Shown: positions 47,793 to 59,298, numbered from the stretch's first letter. The stretch is 64,000 bases of DNA from Canna indica (GCA_034359265.1 CP136897.1:19896001-19960000), one strand, 5' to 3'. Notes: generated by a model not told the origin, from the sequence alone. Numbers and translations are program-made.

Positions 47793-50350
47793 GTTATTGT
47801 CACACCCCAACTGAGGGTAGTGTGACCTGTCAGGGCCTACATCCTACCATGTAGCCTACTGTCTATACTAACATAAATAAACCAGAACATGTCGACAAAA
47901 GAAATCTCAATACAAACTTTATTAAAAGTTTTTAAAGTTCACAATTTTATATTTTCAAACCAAAGAAGAAAACCAACATCAGAACAACTGAACGTCTCAA
48001 GAATCAAAGTTTTACAATTTTTTTCCAAAATACAACTGCCAATACAGAAAAGTAAACAACTACTAGAAACATTGGACTATGACTCATGGACGCCGCTACG
48101 AAATATGACACCACCACCCACCCTCCAGCTGCACCATGCCGACAGGTCACAATCACTCCTCATGCTCTGCAAAAATAAAGAAACAAACTGTGAGTCCACC
48201 TGGGACTCAGTGAGCAGTTCTTGCGAACCTCCCCATAATCCTCGGTTACTCATGCATAACATATAAGGCAACATAATATATATCCAGGGATGTAAGTTAC
48301 TTCTAGTGTGACTACAGACCCGATGGGCCATTCTGTATAAACCATATATGTGAAAACTTGCCATCTCGGCCTATCCAGCCTCTGGCATCCGTCCTTTGGG
48401 CCTACTTATGGTATAAGAATTCCGGCTACAACCGGCCCTACCATACAAGGTAGAATCATACTGGTCGTCGGCCACATCATATCAAGATGTAAACAAGCAA
48501 TCCCGAGCCATCGACTAGAATGGTCCACTAGTCTCCGGACACCGTATGGGGTAAGGACAGCTAGTCCCACCCAACTGGTGTCTGGCACCTAGCGGGCCCA
48601 CTGACGCACCTCAAGACCCAAACACTGGCCGAGCTAAGCATTGGTCATTTTCGACCTCCACGCTTCTCGGCGGACCATCTCAAGCACATCACACAATCAA
48701 TGTCCTAGGATTTCCTTATATACCTTTTGGGCCATTTCCCGTATCTAGCCCTAATCCGGGCTACAGGGTCAACAAATTAATGTTGCCCTTTCAAAATGTG
48801 TACGCCTAAAAGTTCTAGATTTTCAAAATGTTTACTACAAGTCCTAGAAGTTATATCATCTCATAGCTAAGTTTCCATATATGCTGAGCATCACGCAACG
48901 TCCTACATGTTATCTAACATTATACACTACCTTGGGTGAGGAATTCCATTTACCGACCTTGGAATTTCGCACATGAACATTTTAGGACAGCATGTGTAAT
49001 CTAAAGAAAAATAAGCATACTTTACAACATCTACTATATAGCCACAATATTCGTACATAACAACTATACACTACCTTTAGAATTAAGCTCAAGAAGAAAC
49101 AATTTATCTAGCATGGCAAGGTAGCAATGAATTCAATAATGCATGAGATACTAAACATGGTAAACTAATACATCATTTCAAAATTTAAAGATTGAATGAG
49201 CTAAGGATGGTAATTAAGCTAGCATTCCTACAATCTTATAAATCAATAAATTTACTTACTATGGTTGGTGTTCTTCCTAAGTATCATCATGCCTCTATAG
49301 TTTTAACATTCTAACCATGGAAGTTTCCATCTAAACCTCACTCTTTCCCTCCCCCTAGGCTTGGCCGAGCCTTGAGCAAGGTGAACCTTGCTCGGCCATG
49401 CCTCTTAGAGTAGAAAAGGGAAAGAAGAATTTAGCTACGACCCTAACTCTTCGTCTTTGATATATCTTAAATTCATGTGGACTGATTTACCCCTTCCCTT
49501 ACCCTTGGCTGAACCCTTCTCATGAGGTTTAGGGTTCATTCGGCCACACCTAGGGGTTCTAGGGAAGACAAACTGTTTAACACGTGAAATTGACGACGCA
49601 GAATTCTCTAATGATAGATTTATGATCATCTAAGGGCTCTACTTCCGTCAAGGGGATTGGGGAAAATTTTGGCATGACCTATCCCCTTTCCCCATGATTC
49701 GGCAGCCCTAGATTGGAGAAAACGACGAGAAAACAAAATGATCCGACAAGTATTGATACAAGAATCATGTATATACACCTACGAAAACTCGATTCGTCGG
49801 AAAATCGCGAGAAAACACGATCCTATCACCACTAAGGGTTCGGCTACCTGCCTCCCCCATTTCTTCAAATCCAACCACTCACCTTGATTGAGGAGGATGA
49901 AAGATCGGATGACGACAACTTTGAATTTTTCCGACGACGGCGCGAAATCCTGGATCGACCAAAATCCCCCTCCTCCTTGCTTCTTCTCCCCTCTCTCCTA
50001 GGCACTACCTTGTGCGACTCAAAGATGAGTCGCACGGCACAAGGATGAGGGGTTTTATCCCTCATCAAACCATCCTTAATGGCCATAGACTCTTAATCAT
50101 GACTCGAATAAACCTGAGCTCGACTTGGGTTCCAACTCTTCCCGCAACACGAGTCGACTTAAACTCGATTAAAGTATAAATGCATAAAAAGAAAGAGTCA
50201 TTTGCCTAATTTAATTGCATACATCATTAGTCGAGTCATACCTTTTCACTCGAGGCGATCCCGAGGGTCGACTCGACTATCCCCGGGTCCGGCGCGCTGT
50301 ACCAAAACAGATTTTTATATTAGGAAATTTTTCCCGGGTCTTATAGTTAT
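47793..50350 (-). repeat. 2548-bp solo LTR with perfect 5-bp target duplication
   Basis: The LTR 47798-50345 is flanked by GTTAT on both sides (47793-47797 and 50346-50350). On the minus strand it runs from TATAAGACCCGGGAA to GGGGTGTGACA; the start is TA where TG is expected. It interrupts one array unit cleanly. No internal retrotransposon sequence remains. Open frames at 47889-50423 are inside the LTR and are not genes. Confidence 0.9.
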
Positions 50351-51834
50351 ATATATATATATATTCATGTTCAAGAGTGTGATTATTTGGAATAAAAATA
50401 AATTAATTGAAAAATCTTACTAATATTAAAATATTCTACAATATCCCAACACATGAATTTGTGAGCAAACATGGTTAAGAAATGATTCTAAAATTCAATT
50501 GTTCCATATGAATTCTTCAATATCACAAAACATGAATTTGTTGAGAAATGTAAGAGAAACGTTATTAAGAAATGATCCAAATGTTCAAGATAAAGTTAGG
50601 AGTTACTATTTCGTAACTTTGTGAATTTCTTCATTATGCTTCTTGAGTGTTGGTTCATTCTTGAAGCTCTAATAAAGAACGATAAAGTAGATGACACTAA
50701 TCGGAGTCGAGAAGAAATGGAGTCGAGATATTTTTTTTTATAGACAGGTTAAGTGAGTTACCAATTACTATAACCACGAGCCACTTAAGGCTTTGATTCA
50801 ATGAAGATCGTCGGATCAATGCACGATTAAAATTTTTCTCTACCTAATCTTCAACACAAACTTTAATCTTGAAGCAATTTGGTATGCTTTGAGGATAAAA
50901 TGGTTAAAACTTAGATCTAATTAATTAAAAAGACACATATATTATATGTTAATGCAACTCAAATATATTGTGTTTTGCAGCTCATACATATAATATTTTT
51001 CAACTCATAAATATGATGTTTTGCAACTCATACATATGATGATTTTCAACTCATACATATGATATTTTGTAACTCAAATGTATGATCTTGCTAAATCTTG
51101 TAATGTGCAAATTTTACATATATTAATTCATTATTTTGCCTAAGAAAGCTGTTTTTGATTTCTTTCTAATCTAACCTGAATGGATTTGGATTTCACAATG
51201 ATGACGATAGTAACTTGAATTATTATATATATTAAGGTTCAAGAGTGTGATGATTTGGAATAAGAACAAATTAATTGAAAAATACTGCTCATATCAAAAG
51301 CATTCTACAATATCACAAAACATGAATCTACGAGTAGCATTGTTAAGAAATGATCCTAAACTTCAAGTGTGTTATATGCATTCTTCAATATCCCAAAATA
51401 TGAACCTGTTGAGAAATGAAAGATCAACGTTATTAACAAATAATCCAAAATATTCAAGAACACGATTAGAAATTGTGCTTTCTTAACTTTGTAAATGTCT
51501 TCCTTATGGTTATTGAGTGTTGGCTCATTCTCGAAGTGCTAATAGAACACCAAACACTCGTGTCGTATTTGTCTATAGCTATGTGAACAATGCTCTTTTA
51601 AGGTGTTTTGACTTTTAAATACGTTTCCACATATAAGGCAAAACATCATGATTTCGTCTGCATTGCCGACTTTACCTTTGCAGCAAAAATAAAGAACGAG
51701 ATAGAAGATGACACTGGTCGGAGTAGAGAAGAAATGGAGGCAAAAGATTTTTTGTAGACAGGTTAAGTGGATTACTAGTGACTATATATAACCACCATCC
51801 ACTTAAGACCTCCATTCAACTTCCTCCTACGCTA

Positions 51835-52372
51835 TGTCGTATCAGTGTCAGCCTCATCTATATGGGCAAAAAAAAATGAGCTTGCTTTTTTCGTTTGCTG
51901 CTACAGCCAAGAGACTAGATTTGCAATACACATTTCTCAACACCGAGACTCATTGTTAGCTGATCCAGCGGTGTCCAAATCTTGAAGTCCTTGAGGTATC
52001 ATATACAGAAAACTTTTGTTACATTTTATTTGTCAAATATTTGTTGTTATAATTTCTTATTTTGGCTCTTTATTCTCATTAGGCAAGGAACGTGATTGGA
52101 GATAGAGGACTAGTGGTTGTTGCTTGGACATGCAAGAAGCTACGAAGACTTAGAATAAAACAGAGAGATAATGAACAAGGGTTGGAGGATGAGCATGGTC
52201 GAGTTACATAGGTCGGGCTATCAGCTCTAGCTCAGGGATGCCCTGAACTAGAATACCTAGCAGTATATATATCAGACATAACAAATGCAGTTTTAGAGTC
52301 TCTTGGCACTTTCAACAAAAACCACTCTGATTTTCGGCTTATTTTGCTTGATAGAGAAGAAAGGATTATGAT
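51835..52372 (+). pseudogene. COI1-like (jasmonate receptor F-box/LRR) pseudogene fragment
   Basis: The parts encode a piece of the leucine-rich repeat region of COI1. The first part (to 51995) includes ATAKRLDLQYTFLNTETHC and LIQRCPNLEVLE. An intron of 87 nt with GT-AG ends follows (51996-52082). The second part starts at 52083 with ARNVIGDRGL and runs on through SALAQGCPELEYLAVYISD and RLILLDREERI. Both in-frame stops, 51957-51959 and 52209-52211, are TAG where the family has Gln or another residue. A 9-A run near 51868-51876 shifts the frame in the first part. The F-box and the C-terminal repeats are missing. Retention of the intron points to DNA-level duplication, not retroposition. Confidence 0.9.
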
Positions 52373-52850
52373 TTGGACCGATGTGGGCCGGTGTGGATAT
52401 GGGTGTGAGTGCGCACGAGACAGATATATACAATGTTGCTTGTGGTGTGATTATTATGATGGTATTATCTGTTGGCTTAGAGAGGGCTCGGGATCGAGCA
52501 ACTCACTGAGTTCATTTTGAACTCACCACTCTTCTCTATGTTTTTCTTACAAATTTAAATAGTAGAGGGACTGACGTACCTATGTGGCGCGGTTGGAGGT
52601 TGCAAGCTCAAACAGCAGGTCTCTGACGCGTCGGGTCGTAGTCGAGTCATAGGAATTTGTTTGTGCATCTTGTCATGTGAGTTGTTGACTTGTTTATGTA
52701 GTCACATTTGACATCTTGACATTTACGCATGATATATGCATGATTTTCATTTTATATCCGCATCTGGCATATATGAGTTAGTAGATTTCGGAGTACGAAT
52801 GTGTACTCTAGCCAGTCACGTGATCCTGAATTTTGAGACGTGACAGTTTG
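52373..52850 (+). repeat. LTR remnant abutting the COI1 fragment
   Basis: The right end reads tgagacgtgaca (to 52848), like the end of a plant gypsy LTR (GGGGCGTGACA). The left end is lost at the COI1 junction. No coding sequence. Confidence 0.5.
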
Positions 52851-53820
52851 GATCATAATTCGGGCTTCTCTCTTATAAAGTTTGGTCTGAAAGGCATTTT
52901 TGTCCAATAAGATAAAATATGATCATTTTTTAAAAATCTTATATGGGTCAATTTTTAAAACTCTTATCACAAAAAAATTTATTTCTCACAATTTTTTCTT
53001 AATAATATGCATTAAAATTTTAGTTTTCTTTCTTGTTATTTTACAAACTTTAAAATAAAATAAAATAAAAATACTAATTATACTAATAAAATTTAGTTAA
53101 CTCAAAATTGAGCTGGCTAAATTTTAAGTTTTCTTTGTTTATATTTACAAAAATATGTTTAAAAAATAAAAGTACTACTACTAATAATTATTTTATTTTA
53201 AATTTAATCAAATTCAAATTTATTTTAAATTAAGGTTAAATTAAATTTAGTTTAACACAATGAATATGTTTATAATAAATGACGATGAATCTTTATGTAT
53301 GTCATCTTATGTATCAGGATCGAATTAGTTAATGGGTTTTTCCTAAATCAAATATGAAATCTCAAGTTTCTTTAAAATCAAATATATTATAAAATCTTCG
53401 TAAAATTATAATAATTTTAAATTAGTGAATAAAATTTTTTTATAATTTTTTTAAAAAAATTTAGAATGTATTTTCATGGTCAAATGACTAATTTAATCAT
53501 GAAAATATATTTTAAAATCTTAAAAAAATTATAAAAAATTTTATTCATTAATTTAAAATTATTTTATTTTTCTGATATTTTAAGATGCATTTTCGTAATC
53601 AAAATGATCACTTTAAATAATTTTAGTATAAGAATATTTTAAATATTTTTTGAACTTGATTGTGATTTTAAGAATTTTAGATATTATATTCGGTTTTAAA
53701 AAATTTTAAGATTAGTAAAATTAAACTTAAACATGAAAATAATCATTAATCATATATCGCGATGGAAGTAATTATTAAATGGAATTTAAAAAAAGTTGAT
53801 TTATATTTAATAAATGAAAC
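52851..53820. repeat. AT-rich spacer with a ~70-bp hairpin at 53408-53566
   Basis: Arms 53408-53478 and about 53498-53566 are near-perfect inverse copies around a ~19-base loop (for example taaattagtgaataaaattt on the left and aaattttattcattaattta on the right). The rest is AT-rich with no gene. Confidence 0.7.
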
Positions 53821-53827
53821 AAAGCCG

Positions 53828-53900
53828 CTCCGTCTGTGGGAATCGAACCCACGACCACGTGGTTAAAAGCCACGCGCTCTACCGGCTGAGCTAAGAAAGC
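53828..53900 (-). pseudogene. tRNA-Lys(UUU) copy with damaged acceptor stem
   Basis: 73 nt long. The D, anticodon (TTT in CTTTTAA) and T arms match the intact gene at 53964-54036. The 5' acceptor strand GCTTTCT does not pair well with AGACGGA (two mismatches and one wobble). It is probably a pseudogene but could still be transcribed because the A and B boxes are intact. Confidence 0.75.
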
Positions 53901-53963
53901 GATGCCATATTTTTTAATTGAAGAGTTTTACTAAAACAGTAAAAAAGTTCCAAAAACAAAATA

Positions 53964-54036
53964 CGCCGTCTGTGGGAATCGAACCCACGACCACGTGGTT
54001 AAAAGCCACGCGCTCTACCAGCTGAGCTAAGACGGC
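53964..54036 (-). tRNA. tRNA-Lys (anticodon UUU)
   Basis: A 73-nt cloverleaf with no intron. The acceptor strand GCCGTCT pairs fully with AGACGGC, with discriminator G. The A box is TAGCTCAGCTGG, the anticodon loop CTTTTAA gives UUU, and the B box is GGTTCGATTCC. CCA is not encoded, as expected in a nuclear gene. T-runs downstream on the minus strand (TTTTGTTTTT) can serve as Pol III terminators. It is the only intact copy of the cluster. Confidence 0.96.
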
Positions 54037-54289
54037 ACTTTCTTGCAACTTTAATAAACTTTGGATACTGAATCAATATATGAAAGAAATACCAAATCCA
54101 ATTGGCTTCGGAATCATTGGGCTCGGAGAAACGTACACCTACCTCGCTCCAAGCCCAACAATAATTCTTTTACTGTACTTTATTCAAATTAGAAATTGCT
54201 AAGTAATTAAAACCCCTAATTAGATACACTATTTATTTCCCTTCCTCCTCAACAGTAATTCAATACCTACCAAAAAATTATTGCCGATA

Positions 54290-55650
54290 GCAAATTTTTG
54301 AGCAATAATGACATTTACATTTCTACTCAAATGACACCACAAACTCACCTCAATCTCCTCTGCGATCTTGGAACATATGCATCACCAAGCTCCTCAGTCT
54401 TCACACTCCATGGTGGCTCAAATCCTCTCTTCAAAACCTAACTACTTTGCTACAGCCAGAGAATACTGTAACTTATCAAGTCTTTTCTACTGTTATCAAG
54501 ACCAAACTATGTAGGCTTTAAATCAACATCCAAACAAGTGTCAGTAATGTCTGAATACCAGCCATCTTCATTCAGCAACTCCTTTACCTTCTCACACTTG
54601 CAGTACTGCTCTTGCACATTGATACAAGTAGGCCATAAGCCCAGTAGGATGCCACTCAGTGAGGGTATCTCCAAGTATCAACAACAACACCATTCCTAAT
54701 CCTCATTCTGAAACCATCCTTCAAACTATCTGATACTTCTCAATATAGCTTTAACAGGCCAGGAATCCAAATTCTTAAGCCGAGTAAACCACACCATATA
54801 ATTTCATATGAATAATTCTTCTAGCAAGCATAGAGCTTTTCAACTCTCCAAATCTCTAATTCCAAATCCACTTTGATCACTTCTGCTAATTAACATATAT
54901 AGCAAGTTTCTTCTTATTCCCAGATTCCCAAAAGAAGTTCTTAACCACCTCTGATTATTCTGTCACTAACTCAAAAAGTCATAAGAGAGTGTACAGATAA
55001 GAGTTAAGTAAGATGCATTTACCAGCCTGTGATATCAAACCTTTCCCCCAAGACTCTATCCTCTTCATCAATTCATCAGCAATCTTGTCCTGATATTGCT
55101 GCTCAATCTTGCAGGAGCTACAAAAGTCCCAAGGTAACACATTAGATACCTCCCCTCTTTTATGTTAAAACTTGGCAAATCTTATGTTTTGCTTCCACAT
55201 CACAATCAACTGGAAAGAAAGATTTCTGATTTCACCATAGACCTTCTAATCAGTTAAACTACAATACAGATCAAGTGCAAAATCCACATGACTTAAAGTA
55301 AAACCCCTTAGCTAGCTTGAATGGTATAATTTTCTTTAAGTCTCCAAACTTATTAATAATGGTAGATAAATATTTGTTCCATAATTATGAATAAGTAGAG
55401 GGATAGCGGATCGCCGTGCCTTATCCCCCTGAAACTTCTGAAAACCTAGAAACCTCATCGCTAATTCTGCAAGAAAAACATACATCTTGAAGGCAACCTG
55501 TAGTCCTAAAAATAAACTTCTTATGAAAACCCATCATCCTCATCACCATAAAGATAGCATTCCACCTGACCCTGTTGTATGCTTTCTCTAAATCTAATCT
55601 GAAAATAACATAAGGGGTTTTTGGCCTTAGACTTGTATACAGAGCTCACA
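54290..55650 (-). pseudogene. LINE reverse-transcriptase remnant, minus strand
   Basis: The minus-strand translation shows LEKAYNRVRWNAIF near 55600-55560, followed by residues like the RT core, then stops. Further down come fragments of a plant LINE C-terminal region (SWGKGLISQAGK-like, and later zf-RVT-like). Many stops and frameshifts make it non-functional. The right boundary is where the plus-strand LINE fragment begins. Confidence 0.6.
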
Positions 55651-56082
55651 ATTTCAGCTGCTGTCAAAATGTTTTCATGCATTTGTCTGCCAGGCAAAGA
55701 GACAACTTATTCTCTTACTAATAAGCTATCCTATGCTAATTATGCTACTTTTGCTACTTGTGCATTTCAACCAAAGGGACTGAATCATGCATTACTTATG
55801 CTACTTTTGCTTGCAATATTAATGGTAGCATTTCTTTTTATTTCAAAAGTCATAGAGGCATTAGACAAGAAGATCATTTATCTCCTTATTTATATAATAT
55901 TGTTGCCCAAATTTTCCACCTTGCTTAATGATGCTAGAAACAATAATCTTATTTGCCCCTTTATGTTAACAAATGATATTTATATTATTCACCTTATATT
56001 TGTGGATGATATTCTTCTTTGCTTTAGAGCTTATCTAAAATCTATTCGATCAAAACATCAAGGAAGTGTTTCACATTTATGA
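55650..56082 (+). pseudogene. LINE reverse-transcriptase fragment, plus strand
   Basis: A plus-strand frame (55621-56082) contains STLLNDARNNNLICPF, then HLIFVDDILLCFRA, which matches the catalytic (F/Y)xDD block of plant LINE reverse transcriptases. It is only this block and lies head-to-head with the minus-strand LINE fragment, indicating rearrangement. Confidence 0.65.
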
Positions 56083-56479
56083 GTGTATAACACTTTAGAT
56101 AGTATACTTTTCAAGTCTTAAATCTATTTTTCTCACTTGGTTGAAATCAATGTTAAGAACGATTATCGTGTTACGTTTGATATTAGATGTCTACCCTTTT
56201 ACATATTATGATGCCTTGATTGCACCTAGAATAGTTCATATCTAGCTTTTTTGTGTTCTACCAAAAAAGAAAAAAGAAAGTAAAACTATATTTTTTTTCT
56301 CCAATTGTTTGTTTCTTATTTATTCTAATCACTGTTTTTTTATTCTAATCCAAATCAAATTTAACTCTAATTAAGCTTAAGTTGTATATCTAGCATCATT
56401 AAAACTATATTACTGCACCGCACAATTTCAGTCGCAAGCGTATATTGAGTCACTAGTATTCTTATAAATATCAGCCAGA

Positions 56480-56990
56480 CTTAATGCATATATTGAGCCA
56501 CAACTTCTATAGGCGGGCTGCCCATACAAAATCTATGAACGAATAGATATGAATAAAAAAAGAATGAACATGAATAGAAAGTTCATATTCATTTCTTTTC
56601 TATTCATGTTCATATACATTCTTTTTCTATCCATGTTCAGTCGCTTAAAGTTCATATCCAATCGTTCATAGAAATTTATATGGGCTGCCCATATAAGTTT
56701 TTTCCCATATTTTGATCTATTGTGAGCTTTGTTTGAGCCATTCATATATTGAGCTGCAACTTCTATGGGCAAATTGTCTATACAAAATCTATGAGCTGCA
56801 ACTTCTATGGGCAGACTGCCTATACAAAATCTATGAACAAGTAGATATTGGTAAAAAAGAATGAACATGAATAGAAAATTCATATCCAATCGTTCATAAA
56901 AATTTATATGAGTTGCTCATATAATTTTTTTCTCGTATTTTGATCTATTGTGAGCGAGCCATTCATTCAAAGAAACCCGAGCCTTTCTCT
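56480..56990. repeat. Direct duplication of a ~260-bp block
   Basis: The order gagc..caacttctat.ggc, atacaaaatctatgaac, gaatgaacatgaatagaaa, catatccaatcgttcat, then ttttgatctattgtgagc occurs at about 56495-56735 and again at about 56755-56955. A partial third copy of the caacttctatgggca word lies between. The minus-strand frame here is repeat-derived. Confidence 0.7.
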
Positions 56991-57042
56991 CTTTAATCGG
57001 CATTTTAAAAATTCAATTTATATTTCATAAATAACACAACTG

Positions 57043-57108
57043 CGCCGTCTGTGGGAATCGAACCCACGACCGCGTGGTTTTTCGCTCTACCGGATGAGCT
57101 AAGACGGC
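57043..57108 (-). pseudogene. tRNA-Lys copy with 7-nt deletion in the anticodon arm
   Basis: 66 nt instead of 73. The acceptor stem (GCCGTCT/AGACGGC) and T arm are intact, but the anticodon stem-loop is shortened to AGCGAAAAACCACG, losing the TTT anticodon context. Confidence 0.85.
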
Positions 57109-57186
57109 TGTTATTATATTTTATTTTTGAATAAATAATATTAAATGTTTTACGTTCTTGAAGAAACATACAAAAACTAAAATCAA

Positions 57187-57207
57187 CGCCATCTGAGCTA
57201 AAACGGC
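57187..57207 (-). pseudogene. 21-nt tRNA-Lys relic
   Basis: Only the 5' acceptor and D-arm start (GCCGTTTTAGCTCAG) remain, fused directly to a 3' acceptor relic (ATGGCG). About 50 internal nucleotides are missing. Confidence 0.65.
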
Positions 57208-57278
57208 TACTTTTTCTTCTTTTTGAATTATAGATATTATATATAATATTTAAAGAAACACACCAAAACGAAATTTGC

Positions 57279-57351
57279 ATCCGTCTGTGAGAATCGAACC
57301 CGCGACCACATAGTTAAAAGCCACGCGCTATACCGGCTGAGCTAAATAGGC
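57279..57351 (-). pseudogene. Degenerate tRNA-Lys(UUU) copy
   Basis: 73 nt with anticodon loop CTTTTAA retained. The acceptor strands GCCTATT/AGACGGA no longer pair well, and changes also hit the anticodon stem (GTGG/CTAT) and D arm (GGTATAGC). Confidence 0.8.
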
Positions 57352-57415
57352 GTATGCTACAATAACTATTGAATTTTATTTTTAAAAATCTAAAATTCGA
57401 ATGTACTAATAATAA

Positions 57416-57674
57416 TATAATAAAGGCTTAATTATATTTTTCGTCCCTCATTTTTAAAACCTTTATGTGTAGTCCCTCCAAAATTATTCTTATTTTTATT
57501 TGATCCCTCCATTAACTTTTGATGTTAAGTGCCAACATGTAATAATTTTTGAGGGATTAAATGAATTTTTTTTAAAAATGATGGATTAAACGAATTTTTT
57601 TTAAAAAATGATGGATCAAACGTAAAAAATATGATATTTTGGGGGATCAGAAATATAATTAAACCTATAATAAA
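57416..57674. mobile_element. 241-bp MITE with perfect 9-bp target duplication
   Basis: The element 57425-57665 is flanked by TATAATAAA on both sides. It starts GGCTTAATTATATTTTTCG and ends with the inverse, AGAAATATAATTAAACC. The inside repeats gatggattaaacgaattttt. A 9-bp duplication suggests Mutator-like ancestry. It is non-coding. Confidence 0.87.
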
Positions 57675-58021
57675 ATTCTAAAATAATGGTACTGCAATTA
57701 AAATATATTAATATTATTTTTAAATAACGTTAATAATTACAATACAATTATAGTATATTAATCTTGTGATTTAACAATAATAACCTCAAACGCTTCCCCT
57801 AAATCTACCAAACTTAATTATGCTCAACTTGACCCAATCTATCCTATCAAACCCCAACCCAAAGCGATGTGATCTATCCAAGCAACTCCAACGAATTCGA
57901 ACTTGACCGCAAGTCGGCACAACCCGACCCAATCGAACCTAATTGCAATCTAATCCAAACCCAACAACTTGTTGGTGTGGGAGTGTGAGATTTGATCAAA
58001 CAAGTGTGGGAATTAAAGTGG
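57675..58021. other. Intergenic sequence, nothing recognised
   Basis: AT-rich, followed by a stretch of aacccaa/tgacccaa words (57800-57970) with no frame. Confidence 0.4.
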
Positions 58022-58508
58022 GTGTGACTAGGGATGGCAAAAAAATCTGTTTAGACGGGTACAACAGATATTTATCCGTTTATAACGGTTATGAGGGGTA
58101 ATATTCTACCCGCGGAAATTTCGTGGGTAATTTTTATTATTCGTTTAATATACAGGGCGGGGTACGGATATTATAGTACTCGTACCCGCGAGTACATGTT
58201 ATTCGTGAAAATTAGTAAATTACATAATTATCTTTGTACATATATTAAAAAAAATTATACTTGAAGTTGTTGTTAAAATATTGTGTGTATATTTGAAGTG
58301 TGTTTAATTATTTATATTTGAAGTTGGTAATTAAATGGGTACCTGCTAATATTTATGGGTATCCGTTCCCCTGCGGATAATTAAATAAATATTCATTTTT
58401 AATATCCGTGAAGAATAAATAAATAGTGGGTACTCGTTTATTTCGCGGGATGGACAGTGAGTAGGTACTCTCGTACTCGTTCCGCTCTATTGACATCCCA
58501 GTGTGATT
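58022..58508. mobile_element. 471-bp hAT-like MITE
   Basis: The element 58030-58500 starts AGGGATGGCAAAA and ends TTGACATCCCA. Flanks are GTGTGACT (58022-58029) and GTGTGATT (58501-58508), 7 of 8 matching. Inside are gggtacccgc/gcgggtac-type words. It is non-coding. Confidence 0.72.
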
Positions 58509-59298
58509 CAACCCGACCTAATATTTATGGCTGATCCAGACGAAGGTATCCTTGCACCTAAATATAGAGTGGGCAGGAAGGGAATCAAATCAATGTCTCT
58601 CCTTTGCCCAACATCATCTACTTTTGTGGCATCTATAAATAGCCATTGAAAACACTCGTAGATTCATGTTAGATACTGCTTTATCTTTTCTAACACTCAA
58701 ACTAGACGTTGAAAAGCCATTGCTTGTCCATAAAAATATATTTGAAAATTAAAAAAAAACAATTGCAAAGATCATTTTAGCCAGAATAATCCATTTTCGG
58801 GTGATTAAATCATTTTTTTCATCAAATTTCATTTATTTTTAATTAGATCTTGATCGACGACTAATGTCGAGACTAATTTGTATTTAGCCAGAATAATCTT
58901 GATCAACCACTAATGTCGAGACTAATTTATTTTTGATTAGATTTTTTTATATTATTCGATTCATTTTTTCACTGTGTCAGATTAAAAACATATAAATTTT
59001 TACTCGAGGTATTAAAATACTTTTCATCATAAGAGTAGAGGTGGTAAAACGGTAATTAACCTCATTTCATATCATCTTCTATTACATAGATATATCTAAT
59101 TTTAGCCTTCTTTCCACCGCCGAGCCCAAACTAAGCCCAATTGAACCGGTTCAAGTCGAACCCAAACATTGTCGGCGTGAACCACGCTGGACCCATCTCG
59201 TGACTTAAGTCGGTTCACAACTAACCATCGGGATGGAGCCCAATCATGAGCACCCCATCATGGCATCGAGAAAAAGCGAGGGAAGCAAAGCAACAGTC
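58509..59298 (+). promoter_or_regulatory. Upstream region of the universal-stress-protein-like gene
   Basis: AT-rich to about 59100, with a local duplication of ttgatcgaccactaatgtcg-like sequence near 58850-58920. From about 59105 it becomes mixed and GC-richer towards the transcript. No TATA box was assigned with confidence. Confidence 0.35.

Larger units (their letters stand above)
41893..51830 (+). repeat. Tandem array with a ~0.96-kb unit, six partial or complete copies
   Basis: Anchor words recur in fixed order. agtaacttgaattattatat is found near 45313, 45843, 46808 (variant), 47781 and 51211. ctcattctcgaa-type words are near 42011, 47110 and 51527. The cagcaaaaataaagaacgag type is near 42170, 46283, 47268 and 51681. 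Complete units (about 45775-46735 and 46735-47710) are about 0.96-0.98 kb; one copy near 45590 has lost about 430 bp. Inside each unit is a cluster of ctcatacatatgatgtttt-like subrepeats. The array is broken by LTR sequences at 42477-45205 and 47798-50345. No coding capacity was seen. Confidence 0.82.

Noticed and set aside
55621..56082. 153-residue membrane-like protein gene
   Set aside because: The hydrophobic frame contains the LINE reverse-transcriptase DD block and lacks any other support.
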